The translations under genes were made by a program, and so were the position numbers. From Chrysomallon squamiferum (lineage: Eukaryota; Mollusca; Gastropoda; Neomphalida; Peltospiridae): a stretch of DNA of 64,000 bases. This document shows positions 12,121-24,307 of this stretch, one piece after another. The first letter of the stretch is position 1. Each line of letters begins with the position of its first letter. The notes under the pieces were generated by a model. That model did not search any database. It was given only the letters and a program-made list of their open reading frames with translations, and had not been told where the DNA came from. The stretch spans positions 14,628,198-14,692,197 of the forward strand of contig CM022676.1 of NCBI GenBank assembly GCA_012295275.1. The letters are read 5' to 3'.

Positions 12121-14375
12121 TGCTGTCTTTTAGGTACAGCTATTTGGTTGAAACCAGGAAGTAGAGTGTGTGTTTTATCATCAGTGGTAGAGGAAGAAGA
12201 GCCTCAGTCAAAAAACAACCTGGAGGTAAAATTTAGAAAGACAGAAAAAGCAGAAGAGGTTTACTTAGAGTATGTTACAGTTTGTACACAGAGCTCAACA
12301 AGTCACAGTGATAGATTTCAAGTTGACATCTCAAACTGTGATTGTTCTGATGAGCAGAAGAAAAAGTTAGAGAAAATACTTAACAAATACTCGGATGTTA
12401 CAGAGAATACTTAGCAAATACTCGGATGTTACAGAGAAAACTTAGCAAATACTCTGTTACAGAGAATACTTAAATATTCTGATGTTACAGAGAACACTTA
12501 GCAAATACCCTGATGTTACAGAGAATACTTAGCAAATACTCGGATGTTACAGAGAATACTTAACAAATACTCTGATGTTACAGAGAATACTTAAATATTC
12601 TGATGTTACAGAGAACACTTAGCAAATACTCTGATGTTACAGAGAAAACTTAACAAATACTCTGTTGCAGAGAATACTTAAATATTCTGATGTTACAGAG
12701 AAAACTTAGCAAATACTCTGATGTTACAGAGAATACTTAACAAATACTCTGATGTTACAGAGAATACTTAACAAATACTCTGATGTTAAAGAGAACACCT
12801 AAAAATGCTCTGATGTTAAAGAGAACACTTAGCAAATACTCTGATGTTACAGAGAACACTTAACAAATACTCTGATGTTAGAAATAACACTTAGCAAATA
12901 CTCTGATGTTACAGAGAATACTTAACAAATATTCTGATGTTACAGAGAATACTTAACAAATACTCTGAAATTAAAGAGAATAGTTAGAAAATACTCTGAT
13001 GTTACAGATAACACTTTACACATAATCTGTTGTATTTTCTAAAGATGACCTTCATTTGGGGTTGACTGACACAATAAAACATCACATACACACAACTGAT
13101 AACATACCAGTGTCTCAACTGTACAGAAGAATTCCACACAGTCAGTATCAGGAAGTCAAGGAGTTCATCAAGAAACTTATAAAGCAAGATGTAATTTGAC
13201 CCTGTCATGGCTCATATTCATCTCCTACTGTTATAGTGAGAAAAAACAGACAACACAATTCATCTGTTTGTAGACTACAGGTGGCTGAATACTCAAACTA
13301 GGAAAGACTGCTTTCCACTACTACAATAGATGAGTCATAAGATGGTTTGCACGGAGGAAAATGGTTTACTACGCTGGATATGGCTAGTGGACATAACCAG
13401 GTTGCAGTTGAAGATAAAGACAAAACTGCATTCATTACTCCAACTGGTTTGTTTGAATACAACTGTATGCCTTTTGGTTTATCTTGAACACCAGAAATAT
13501 TTCAAAGCCATGCAATTTTGCTTCAGGGAGCAGATATTTCAGCTGTTACTAGTCTTCTTGGATGATACTGTAGTTTTTTTGATGTGCACATAGGGTATTT
13601 AAAATCTTAAGACAACATGGGCTCAAACTAAAACCAAGCAAACGCTGTTTCCTTAAGAAAGAACTGAAATATCTAGGACATGTGATATCTAGATATGGGG
13701 TAGCTACAGATCCAACAAAATAAAGTTCCAAAGACACCAAAGGACCTGATGCAATGATTAGCAGTTTGCCAGTTACTACAGATGATATGTTAAAGGAATC
13801 TCAAATACTGCTGGACCTTTGCATTCTTCGGTAAACAGATTCTGAGATATGTGAAAGTGTGCTTGGGATGAGAATTTTCAAACACTTTTCAACATTTTAA
13901 AGGAGAAGTTAACTTCAGCTCCAATATTAGTGTAGGCTGATTTCAGTGAACCTTTTATTGTGGAAACAGGTGCAGTACTGTCACAGGAACAGACTTGGCA
14001 AAGGAAAGTAGTTACACATGCTAAGCAGAGCTTAAGACCCTAACAGAGATACATTAATAATTACAGTTCCATGAAGTTAGCACCTGTTGCTCTGAAATAA
14101 CCTGTGACTGAAAACTTTAAAGATTATCTTCTCAAACATAAATTTACTATAGATACAGACAACAATCCACTAAGTCATCTTGGTTCCATGAATGCTGGTG
14201 AAGTGGAAGAATGATGTGAGTCTCAGCTGCAAGCATTTGATCTTGATGTGAAATATCATTCAGCGCAGCACAATAACAAAGCCGATGGTCTCTCCAGGAA
14301 AAAATGTCATGGAATGGCATCTGCTTCTGTGGAAGCTGCTTTTAGAGGTACTGAGGTTCCACAAACAATCAGACA
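12121..14375 (+). mobile_element. Degenerate Ty3/gypsy retrotransposon, pol fragment
   Basis: Three parts of a Ty3/gypsy pol polyprotein are readable in order, across several frames and stops. First is the stretch before reverse transcriptase (12148-12400), ending in KILNKYSDV. Second is reverse transcriptase (about 13030-13740), with KWFTTLDMASG, TAFITPTGLFEYNCMPFGL, a catalytic box read as FLDD at about 13552-13566, and KLKPSKRCFLK with YLGHVIS after it. Third is RNase H (about 13920-14330), with TDNNPLSHL and HNNKADGLSR. Gag, protease, integrase and both LTRs are not visible. The element is interrupted by a minisatellite (12373-13010) and stops at 14375, where module B copy 1 begins. Many stops show it is long dead. 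An intact relative elsewhere in the genome is likely but not shown here. Confidence 0.9.
12373..13010. repeat. 31-bp minisatellite inside the gypsy pol remnant
   Basis: About 20 imperfect copies of a unit close to CAAATACTCTGATGTTACAG + AGAATACTTAG (31 bp) follow each other, some with internal deletions of about 7 bp. The unit arises exactly from the pol codons for NKYSDV, since the upstream coding frame runs into the first repeat. The array separates the 5' part of pol from the reverse transcriptase. Unit length 31 is not a multiple of 3, so expansion destroyed the frame. Confidence 0.9.
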
Positions 14376-14525
14376 AGTAGTATTCTTTTATTATTATTAT
14401 TATTTGAATTTTATTTCAAATATATTAAAATGCGTTGCGCGATTCAATCAAATTTATCAATGTACCCTTATTAAATAACCGAATTTATTTTGATGTTCAT
14501 TTGTTTACTTATTTATCTTTTCTAT

Positions 14526-14528
<3 letters not shown>

Positions 14529-14599
<71 letters not shown>
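14529..14599. repeat. (CT)n microsatellite
   Basis: About 70 bases of CT dinucleotides lie at the left edge of module B copy 1. The equivalent tract in copy 2 is at 44056-44123. A (CA)n tract (14714-14758) follows at the same relative place as a shorter one near 44258-44282. Confidence 0.95.
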
Positions 14600-14602
<3 letters not shown>

Positions 14603-14710
14603 ATATATATATGTATGTATGTATATATATATATATGCATCTAATTAAGTTGACTCTGTACTAAAAAATTAGAAAAAAACAAGAACAAATCATTTGAGCC
14701 AAAGAATAAG

Positions 14711-14763
<53 letters not shown>

Positions 14764-16448
14764 ACACACACACACACCACCACCACGTCAGTTTTTGCGT
14801 ACTTGTTTGCATATACAATATTTGAAAATACATCAATTTAATAATTAAAGACAAATTATTATTAAGGTTATTACGATAGATTTTACTTTTTAATCCTCTG
14901 ACCTACTCAAAATATTGTTTTTCTTTAAGGTTGGAGCAGATTTTCGCAATTGAACATCGAAACAATCTTTTTTTTATTTGTTATTCTCAGTCTTTTTTTT
15001 TCTTAATTTGTTTTTACATTTTGACTGAAATTGTAGAGTCTGTGTAGACAGTTTAATTAGGAAGTTATTTTTTCTTAGTAGATCAGTTATTCAGTACTTC
15101 CATTATTTTTCGCGTTCGTTTACTCAAAGTAATATTTATAACTTTCCTTATCCTGCCACCACTACGACTTCTACTTTTGTTATTATTTTTACTATTACTA
15201 TTGTTTATATTATTTATCTTTTGTTTATTTATTTATTTATATGTTAACTTGTTTATTTGTATATTTGTTAATATATATATATATACATTTGCTTGTTGTT
15301 CATTAATATGCATGTATATATTTTTTTTAATATATTTCTATATTCATTTGTTTACTTTTTTATTTTTTCTATAATTTAAATAGATGAAGCACAGAAAATT
15401 TACAATAATAAACAATGAAAAATTTGATCACATAAAATTAATATTATAATTATCTGAATTTTATTTCAAATATTTTAAATTACATTAAACCAAATAATTG
15501 CTCTGTAACTAGTGTTATCTTGAGTACCAACTAAGATTAAAGATTTATTTCAGGAAGTGATTTATCTGTGTCAGTCACGCGATCAGCAGATTCTTGGAGA
15601 CAGAAACATTTGATATCAATACCAGGTGTGTACTCTTATCAAATCACTGTATTGTTAGAAAATTAATTATATCTGTGACATATTATTGTTAGACATTCGG
15701 ATTCTTTTCTCTTGTCATATAACTCCTTTAGACATGAAAATAAACCTTTCTTAAAAATAGTAATATTTAACTGTCTTAATGATTTTATCGCAATGTCCAA
15801 TAATTTTAGATTCTGCAAAAGGGGAAGTGATAGGGCTGCTTGATCATCATAGAGAGAGAGAGAGAGAGAGAGAGAGAAAATTAGAATAAAAGAGAAATAA
15901 AGAGAGAGAGAGAGAGACAGATAGTTCATCACCGACTGAGAGAGAGAGAGAGAGAGATCTTCTTTTAATGATTCAAATCAAGCCAGAGATTTTATTTGTT
16001 TTCGAACGTGTATTAAATAACTGATTTCAGATTCTTTAATGGATATCTAAACATAAAAATGATGTACATAAATAAAACATGGCAGAAATTGGAATAATCA
16101 AGACAAATTCAAACAATATATACATCTATCAAATATATAGGTATATATATATAGTGTCACCTAAATAACTCATTTCAGATTTTTAATGTTATATTTATGG
16201 ACAAAACATGTAATTGAGATGACGTTTGCCATTTGTTATAAACTTTTTCATTGGGTTTTTATTTGCAACAATAGTAGTTCAATACTGAAGGCATCGCTGC
16301 ACGTTTTGTCGGATACAGAAATGAATCGTTTGTACTTTTTATTTTTCTGTTTTCATTTCCTCTCAAGACTTTTCAAATAATGCTAGAGGTTCTTAATTAT
16401 ATTACTAAACGTATTTTGTACCAATACTGCACCAGTAACAACAACAAC

Positions 16449-16479
<31 letters not shown>

Positions 16480-17022
16480 GAAATAATAATAATAATGTCT
16501 GAAGAAAATATTTAACTTTTTGTCTGTGATAAAGGTAAACACAGATATCATGGATAAATTGCATTTGTATGTATATGTAAGTATAAGCAAGTGTTTACCT
16601 ATGTATGAATATACAAAAATATTAGTGTAGCGGCTTTTGGCGTAAGAATGTTTACATGTTCTGCCTGTAAAATGTAACTTGTTATATGGTTGGTGATTCG
16701 GTCTGCCTAATCTGTTAAAAGTCGTTACTTCCCCTTTGAAGCTGGACTAATTATCACCTCCGGATCAATTGGTTTTACGAGCTTTTGTTTGGCAGAATGA
16801 TCTGGCGACAGACATCTAGCGGCAAGATTCAAACCGCTTTGACAGATAACTCGAGTTAACTTTTTGAATAAGACAGACAACGTTTTGAATAAAACAACGG
16901 AGTTTTCTTTTCAATTTTATTTTTTTCATATTTGTGTAGGGGAACTGTAGAACGATTCCAGTCGAACGGTCGCTGTCTACAGAACATTCAGTATGTGTTC
17001 AGGCTGGATCTGTATAACTACT

Positions 17023-17068
<46 letters not shown>

Positions 17069-17163
17069 TGTGTATGTGTATGTGTGTGTGTGCTGTTCTC
17101 CTTGTATAACCATTTTGTGAATCTTGAGACAGATTATTCTAGCACTTTACTGCTATAATGAAT

Positions 17164-17315
17164 ACAAACATACAGCCATCCATCCATACATACATACATC
17201 CGTCCATCCATACATCCATACATCCATCCATCCATCCATACATACATACATACATACATACATCCATACATCCATCCATCCATACATACATACATACATA
17301 CATACATCCATACAT
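17164..17315. repeat. CATA/CATC tetranucleotide array, module B copy 1
   Basis: Mixed CATA and CATC units (about 150 bp) are followed by the fixed flank GGATCCTTATCGGAGAC. The same array is about 240 bp long at 47335-47570 and only about 47 bp at 61687-61733 (reverse strand). Long open frames ([13 protein letters not shown]-type) on both strands are artefacts of the repeat. Confidence 0.95.
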
Positions 17316-18294
17316 GGATCCTTATCGGAGACCCCGAGAGTCAAGTGAACTACGCTATTAACCTGCACGAGACAGACATATATTACATCTGACTGGAATG
17401 TCTATCACAGAGGTAAAGCATCCATAGAGTGACTTGTGTGATTCTAAAAAAACACTACAAATATATTCTGTGTATAAGTCACATAAAATATATGTTTTTT
17501 TTGCAACAACACATTACAAATATATCGTGCATATAGAAAGGGAAAGCTTCCATGGATTGACTGGTGTCCTTGTGAATGTACTAAAACTGTATAGTGTGTA
17601 TCATGGTACGTACTGAACGTATCAGTATGTGAGTGTCACACTATTAAAACTCAATTTAAAGAAAACAAAAAACAACAACAAAGAAACACAAAACAAAGTA
17701 AAGTTTCAGTTCAAATCTGATCATAACCAGAACTTCAAAACTATTTGTAACGTGAATAAAACAGAGAGCTTAGCTTTAGGTATAATATTTAATATTATTT
17801 AGTATTTCCTAAGAGAAAAAGACTTTGACAAGTGATACATCACTACCTGAAAGACAAGTCCTAAGTCACAGCAGATCGTAAACCTAACATTAATCCTGAC
17901 TTACGCTTAATTAGCTATTATTCTGGTCTCAATATTTTCAATAATTCCGAATGAAACCATAACACTAACCTTAAATCTGACCATAGGATTAAATGTAATC
18001 TGAGCCCGCCACTAATATCTGCACTGAATTAACTGCATTTACCGAAAGCACATGACTATTCTACTAACCCTTATGTCATCTTTCGACAGTTCTTAGCCTA
18101 ATTCAGGTTTAAACCGTAATTTTAAAAGTAAAATAATCATTTTCTTAATTCTAACGCTACATGTACATGCATCTCATTTGATGGATGAATGAATATTGAA
18201 TGAAATAAAGAAAAATGAAGTGGTCGAAAACAAAATTAAACAAAATTTGTTTGTTACTTTTATGTGTCATTACAATGACTGTTATATGATAAAT

Positions 18295-18500
18295 ACTATT
18301 TGCTACATACAACACATCCTTGTGTAGTAACTTTATTACACTGACAGGAATTGAACCACCGACCTGTCAGTGTGTAATATAACATTAGTTCACTTGTTAC
18401 ATACAACACATCTTTGTGTAGTAACTTTATTACACTGAAAGGGATTGAAGCACAGACCTGTCAGTATGTAATAAGAAGATTAGTTCAGCACAACATACCT
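18295..18500. repeat. 92-bp tandem repeat, two copies
   Basis: Two copies of a unit carrying ACAACACATCTTTGTGTAGT and a GATTGAACCAC core flanked by ACTGACAG/CTGTCAGT inverted repeats. The corresponding arrays in the palindrome arms have four copies each (48545-48935 and 60335-60715). Confidence 0.85.
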
Positions 18501-18576
18501 AACTTTGTAATATATGAAACAAAATATATCGAAAACAGAAGTAAGTAAATAAATAAATAAACAATAAAAGATAATG

Positions 18577-18621
<45 letters not shown>

Positions 18622-18623
18622 CG

Positions 18624-18674
<51 letters not shown>

Positions 18675-19602
18675 GAGGCATGATGTACAGAGTTGTTCTC
18701 TATTTAATTCTGAGTTTGCTTATCCCCAATCCAACCAGTGTTTTTGTTGTTTTTTGTTTTATTTTAAAGCTTTTTTACAATTTATTCACCATTTATTCTT
18801 TCTACACAGAAAAGAAAAAAGATGACATGAAAAAATAAATATAATTAAAACATTTATTTCTATACTTCTATATTTTGTGTTTACATTTTTAACAAATTAA
18901 CAAATTAAGTACAAATTATAATTTTATGTATAAACAAACTGACAACTTCTAATGTTATGTCTAATGAATATTGTATATAATATAATTTACTACCATATCT
19001 ATTTTACATAAATCTAAATAAAATAACACAGACAAATGAATCAAATAGCAGTTCTTAAGTTCATGTCTAACAAACAGTAAACACATAATTTATCTTCGTA
19101 TTAGTTTTAAAACGAAACAAATAACAGTATTTTATTTGATTTATGACAAAATCTCAACACATAATTTATAATATTTCTTTATAGACTAACCTTATTTAGA
19201 CTTTTATTGATACTTTGTATTTCATGGGAATTAATTTACAGATGGAAGACGGAAAAACAAATAATTACAAAAATAATTAAGTTTTTTTGACTCCTGTGTA
19301 GTGAATACTGAACGATATAAAATTTAATTTGATACTTAAACTAAAATAAAATACCACTTGGTGTCTTATAAATATTACATATTTACGCATATTCAATAAT
19401 AAGACATCTATGAACAAAGAAAAACAATATATATATATATATATATAATATTCGAATATAAATTAACACATTTAGAATATAGAATTGACATATTTCTTCT
19501 ATTATATGACAGTTTAAAAAATACATTTAAAAAAACATTAAATATTCAAACAATCTATAATAAATAAATAAATAAAGCAATGAGCTGTTTTTGTACATTA
19601 TA

Positions 19603-19684
19603 CACGTGTCTGTTTGACAGAAGCCAGTGGATTAGAAACTTTCAAATAAAGTGTGTATGACGTCATCACTGCTGTCTGACGTCA
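19603..19684. promoter_or_regulatory. E-box plus paired CRE-like sites, 3' of BTB copy 1
   Basis: CACGTG (19603-19608) is followed by two perfect TGACGTCA palindromes (19658-19665 and 19677-19684), 19 bp apart start to start. The group lies just past the stop of the BTB locus. The same arrangement with identical 19-bp spacing is found at 50008-50087 and 59073-59152. TGACGTCA is the consensus cAMP-response element bound by CREB/ATF-type bZIP proteins, and CACGTG is a bHLH site. Function here is inferred from conservation only. Confidence 0.5.
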
Positions 19685-19805
19685 TCAGAAATACAAATGT
19701 AAACAAAAATAAGTAAATGAAAAAATAAATAAACAAATACAAAAATAAATAAAAATATGAGCCCAGTGATGACTAAAAGTGACAGTGTTTGAACGATGTT
19801 GTTTT

Positions 19806-21021
19806 TTACACTAAAAATAACAAAGCAGGTATCTGTCCGTCTGTCACACCTGTACGAAGTTGTCTGTCACTGTGTTTAGATTTGTGTGAGACAGAAAATC
19901 TACAAACAAAAGAGTCTACAACAATTTCTGATTTACCTTTACCTCCACACCTTGTGTATTCTCCCTTAATATTAACAAACAAGCTGTACTCAGTGTCTTT
20001 AGTAATCTTCACTGGACGTCTGAACACGACGTCATACACGCCAGACACGACGTCTTCATATCTCTGTGTCAGTGTAGACCCGTCCAGTATTTCGTCTGTT
20101 CTTGTGTCAATGACGAAGGCGCTGACGTCGTAGTTTTGTGGTTCACGGTAACCGTACAACTGAAATCCGCGAAGTAAAGCGTTTTCGGTGAGAGAGAAAG
20201 TAATGGCGTGATCTACTTCATGTGAACATGACAAACAACCATATAATATACCAAACCGTTTTACTGTTATCTGTGTCTTAGTAATCAGTGCGGTTCTCAT
20301 TTCTGAGTTAAAAGGTGAAACATCTTCATCTGCACACAGCAAACATTTTGCAATCTTAAGTTCTTCTGTCTCGCTGAGTATCTTAGTCCGTGTCACGTGT
20401 TCTACAAAATACCTCTGATCGAGTAATGGATAACGCACGTGCTTCACGATCTCTCCCATTGCTTCGCGTCTGTTTTCTCCACTGATTTCCTTTCCTTGTT
20501 TTGTGCACGCGCTGTCAGCCCACTTCAAAGCTGCTTCGAAAACATTCTTCTCCTTTGCTATGAGTTCGTCTGATCGTACGATCTCAACCAGACATTCGTG
20601 ACAAAGATTTGAAACTTCATCTGACTTCAGAACTTCATCGCCATTTTTCAAAATGTAGTCCAGACTTTTTCGTTAGATCATGTTCATCAAACAGGTGAGC
20701 TTGTTCCAGCACGACGCACGCATTCTGTGACGACAACGACGACTCCAAATAATGTGTGCATTCATCTTGAAGTGTTGTGATGATGTACTTCCTCGATAGA
20801 TACAGCAGACCGGTGACGTTGTCGCCTGTTAGGACGACGTCATCCGTATAAAGATATCTGTGTAAAAGAAGTAGAGTAAGACTTTAAAATGTGAGATAAC
20901 TAAGTGAGATCAATTAATTAGAAAATAATTAGATTACTAACAAAAACTGTATGGTTATCAACGTTTCTGTCTGTCTGTATGTCTCTCTTCCTCACTGTGT
21001 TCGTACGTGTGTTTCCATGTC

Positions 21022-21055
<34 letters not shown>

Positions 21056-21319
21056 AACATACTTTAGAAACTCTGAGAAGATTTCTGCCTTCACATCCGG
21101 TACTTTGATATTTAACTGTTCGCGAAGTTCTCCACTAAACATTTGATGGAAAACTTCGCTTCGAATCATGAGTATGAAACGATGCGCATCAATAGTCGTT
21201 TTATTTTCTCCCACTACAAATGTGATATCACTCTCAGCTTTCGTACGAAAAACGTGTTCAATACACTGAGTTAATTTCTTCCCTGTCTGCCAACTTGTGA
21301 TTTCAGCTGATGTGGCCAT
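19806..21319 (-). pseudogene. BTB-BACK-PHR protein gene, frameshifted (module B copy 1)
   Basis: Two exons are recognised by comparison with the intact copy at 57416-58924. Exon 1 (21319-21063) encodes MATSAEITSWQTGKK and the BTB core (IEHVFRTKAESDITFVVGE). It ends at a GTATGT donor with a (CA)n tract a few bases into the intron. Exon 2 (20857-19806) starts after TTTTACACAG and encodes the end of the BTB, the BACK domain and a C-terminal PHR domain ending DGQIPALLFLV. Near 20675 this copy lacks 2 bp present in both palindrome copies (the codons after EHDL), which shifts the frame between BTB and BACK. The downstream 281-residue frame remains open. Family members are substrate adaptors for cullin-3 ubiquitin ligases. 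Alternatives are a sequencing error or a recently dead gene; the otherwise clean frames favour recent loss. Confidence 0.8.
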
Positions 21320-21339
21320 GTTTTCACTACAAACAAACG

Positions 21340-21385
<46 letters not shown>

Positions 21386-21846
21386 TAAAAAATAATCAAA
21401 TTGTACAGACAGAAATGTAAAAACAGAACTTAGAGCAAAAAAAAAATAAAAATAAAAAAAAATAAAATAAAAGGATAGATAAATATATAGCAAATCGATA
21501 AAAGATAAAAATAAATAGTTTATGCTTATACTAGCGATTATTATGATGGTGACGACGACAACAACATTAATTATTATTATCATTATTATTATAAACAGAC
21601 GTGTTGGGTCACAGTCAGGTAAATACTATTTCAGTGTGGGACAAACGGTTTTCAAATTGCAATGTCCTTATGGTTATTTATATCATTTTACTCCTCGTAA
21701 GACAACAAAATTCCGTCAATGACACATCTAAATAGAAAAATTATGTGAGAAAAAGGTGAGAAAATAAGAAAATAAAGGATGACGATGCAATGTTTCTAAA
21801 GTAGAAACAATATAAAATTCACTGTAATTTCAATATGGCTACCTAC

Positions 21847-21920
21847 CTTTCTGATCGATAATTTCGGATACGCGACTACTTTCTGTTTAACCTCAACTAT
21901 AGAGCGCAGGTATAACCGAT
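21847..21920 (-). other. Candidate 5' exon of BTB gene, module B copy 1
   Basis: On the - strand a block starts after TTTATTTTTAG and ends at GTAGGTAGCC, a good donor. It contains IVEVKQKVVAYPKLSIRK in one frame. The same block is at 52266-52346 and 56855-56929. It sits about 530 bp upstream of the BTB start exon, which itself is preceded by an acceptor (GTTTGTTTGTAG) 7 bases before the ATG. It is therefore probably a 5'UTR exon. It lacks the last few bases found in the other copies. Confidence 0.45.
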
Positions 21921-22034
21921 CTAAAAATAAAATAGCTAACATATAAAAAGCTGCCAATAAATAATAATTTATTAAACAAGGGCTGTAATGGGGTAGTAGT
22001 AGTAGAAGAATAATAATAATAATAATAATAATAA

Positions 22035-22089
<55 letters not shown>

Positions 22090-22585
22090 TACTGAAGATA
22101 AGTTTAAAATGTTTATGCTCTTGTGGTATTTAGAACGATGTGACAAATTCACTGTTAATACATTGTGCCTTTGTCTATATTGGGAGAAGATAAATAATTT
22201 CAATAAGGACACTACATACAAACACAACAACAACAACCGAATTAGTTCCAATAAACGAAATAAAAAGGAAACAGAAAGATAATACAGAAAACATTAGATA
22301 ATAATATTATTAAATTCATGATACGTAAGATTCATGCACCAGAATTGTAAATACAATTTCGCTATCTGACAACACATTTTCAAGTCAGGCTTTACGTAAC
22401 GTTTTCCATGTCAACATAAAATAACACCTCACACTATAATGATGTATTTGTTAGAGAACTAAAAATAATCAAACTAAGATGACTCGAATCGTTAAAAGAT
22501 AATACAATATAATATATCATTCGCTTTCAATATGTTTCAGTTCTGCCTTGTTTACTTTTGGTTATCAGACTCCTGCGCTGATAAA

Positions 22586-22601
22586 CACGTGACTGGCGTC
22601 A
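22586..22601 (-). promoter_or_regulatory. E-box and altered CRE upstream of BTB copy 1
   Basis: CACGTG (22586-22591) is followed by TGGCGTCA (22594-22601), a one-base variant of the TGACGTCA seen at 53051-53058 and 56200-56207. The surrounding 100 bp (including GTCACTTCTTAGGTTTGAAT) is conserved at all four BTB loci. It is likely to be promoter-proximal, but no start site is shown. Confidence 0.4.
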
Positions 22602-23724
22602 AATATCCTCACGTCATCAAGTGTCACTTCTTAGGTTTGAATTTCAGATTAAAATAAACAAATCATGCTACGAGACATGTACACTCATCTTAAACACATT
22701 TTATCTCAAAGTAGAAATATTAATTTTAGGTAGTCCTATTACATAACATTGTTTACATTTATGTTATAAAATGTATATAATAATAAAAAAATTTAAAACA
22801 AAAGAAGAAAAGAAAAGAAGAAAATTTTAAAAGAAAAAGAAAACACAAGAACTACTATTAGTTTAGAACTATATCGGTGCCATCTATGATCGGTAATTTC
22901 TTAGAAGCGAGTACTTTCTGTTTAATTATTCTACTATTCATCAATGAGATATCATAGATAAATAAATAAATAAATAAATAAAATTAAATAAATTAACTAA
23001 ATAAATAATAAAATGGCATATAAATAAATAAAATAAAATAAAATATAATATTGACGAAGGATAAAAAATAGCATAAGCTAGAATAATTCATACAACTATA
23101 TCAGAATGATAACGATAATGGTGATAATGGAATCTGTTTATGACAACAACAACAACATAAACAAAAATAAACAACTAATACTTCTATGCTGCTACTACAA
23201 CTACTGCAGCTGCCACTTCCACTATTAAACCTACTGCTACCATTACAAGTGGCACTAATTATTGTTACTACTGCTACAAATGTATTTATTTACATATTAC
23301 GAATAGTGTTTTTTTTTCTGGTGGAATAATACACATATAAATCAGATGTAACACACACACACACACACAAACATATACATAGTAATAATAAGAAGAAGAA
23401 ACAGAAAAAGAAGAAGAAGAAGAAGAAGAACAACTACAACAGTAGCAGCAGCATACTAATTTTATCGTGTGCATGTCCTATTTCTCTGACGATACTCACT
23501 TGACCAGTCTATCAAGATACAGCTAACACGTGATTGCTTGTTTCTTATGTAGGTCAGATAAAAACAGTGTATCACACGAGATCAAATTACCTACCAACAG
23601 AAAAAGTTAAACAACGATCTGACAAATTCATTGTTAATACAATGTCTGCGCATATATTAAAAAATAAACAGTTTTCATTATTTAAATTGTTCAATAAACT
23701 TCGTAAAAAACTTCAATAATGACG

Positions 23725-24307
23725 ATAAAACATAAACACAATAACCAGCAAATTACTATAGTTTTTTAAAAAAAAAAAAACAAACCTGTAATTAGAAAAT
23801 AATACAATTGTATAACAGCTAATAATTGTTTTTATGTTTTTTTGTATAAAGAAATCAATAACATTTCAATAAACTTTGGAACGGATAAATAAAATAAAAG
23901 TCAATTAAACATATTTTTCAAGTCCGGAATGAATTATAATTTTCAAAAAAGAATAAAAAAAATTAAATCAACTGTAATGATCAGGTTGCTTGTCACAATT
24001 AACAACTGTAACACATAATTTTTTTTATGTTTTTGTTATAGGTGAAAACTTGCAGTAAAGATTTTGAAATAAAATAAACGGATAAATAACCAATCGCTGA
24101 AATCAATTAGATTAAACGAACTAGGGAGAATGAAGTAATTTTTAAAGGAAACAAAAGATAAAGAAACATCATATGAACCTCTTCAGATAAATGTTTTTGT
24201 TAACGACACTGTAAATTTTATTTTGTTTACACATTTCTTATTTTAAACAATTGCTGTTTTGGGAAAAAATGCTGTTGAAAGAAAATAAGAAAAAAAACTG
24301 ATATAAA
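23725..24307. other. AT-rich junction between module B copy 1 and module A copy 2
   Basis: Nothing gene-like is visible. The stretch contains oligo(A) runs and very AT-rich sequence and ends where module A similarity restarts (CATCAAGTCTA at about 24309, identical to the first bases of the window). Confidence 0.5.

Larger units (their letters stand above)
14375..23725 (-). repeat. Module B, copy 1 (segmental duplication carrying BTB gene)
   Basis: This block aligns colinearly with 43890-about 53250 (same orientation) and in reverse with about 55850-64000 and beyond. Shared landmarks in order are the TATTATTATTATTTGA start, (CT)n, (CA)n, a (GA)n-like patch, an (AAT)n run (16449-16496), the CATA/CATC array, the 92-bp tandem repeat, (AAT)n plus (GA)n (18574-18668), the BTB gene and its upstream exon and motifs. 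From 22860 to 23725 it continues as a strongly decayed version of cassette C. Gene-free parts (14640-17160, 17320-18290, 18670-19600) hold only microsatellites and unique AT-rich sequence. Two short open frames either side of 17500 are repeated with small changes at 47690-47870 and about 61383-61568 but show no recognisable domain. Confidence 0.85.

Noticed and set aside
17880-18170. CCTAAC/TAACCTTAA-like words suggesting degenerate telomere repeats
   Set aside because: Spacing is irregular and the sequence is a unique part of module B in all copies; no tandem telomeric array.
19789-20133. Antisense frames inside the BTB second exon (also 50240-50575, 58600-58941 and others)
   Set aside because: Shadows of the well-supported BTB coding strand.
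23286-23474. Small Ser/Cys/Tyr-rich frame
   Set aside because: Made of AAG/AGA and CA repeats in the decayed cassette C.
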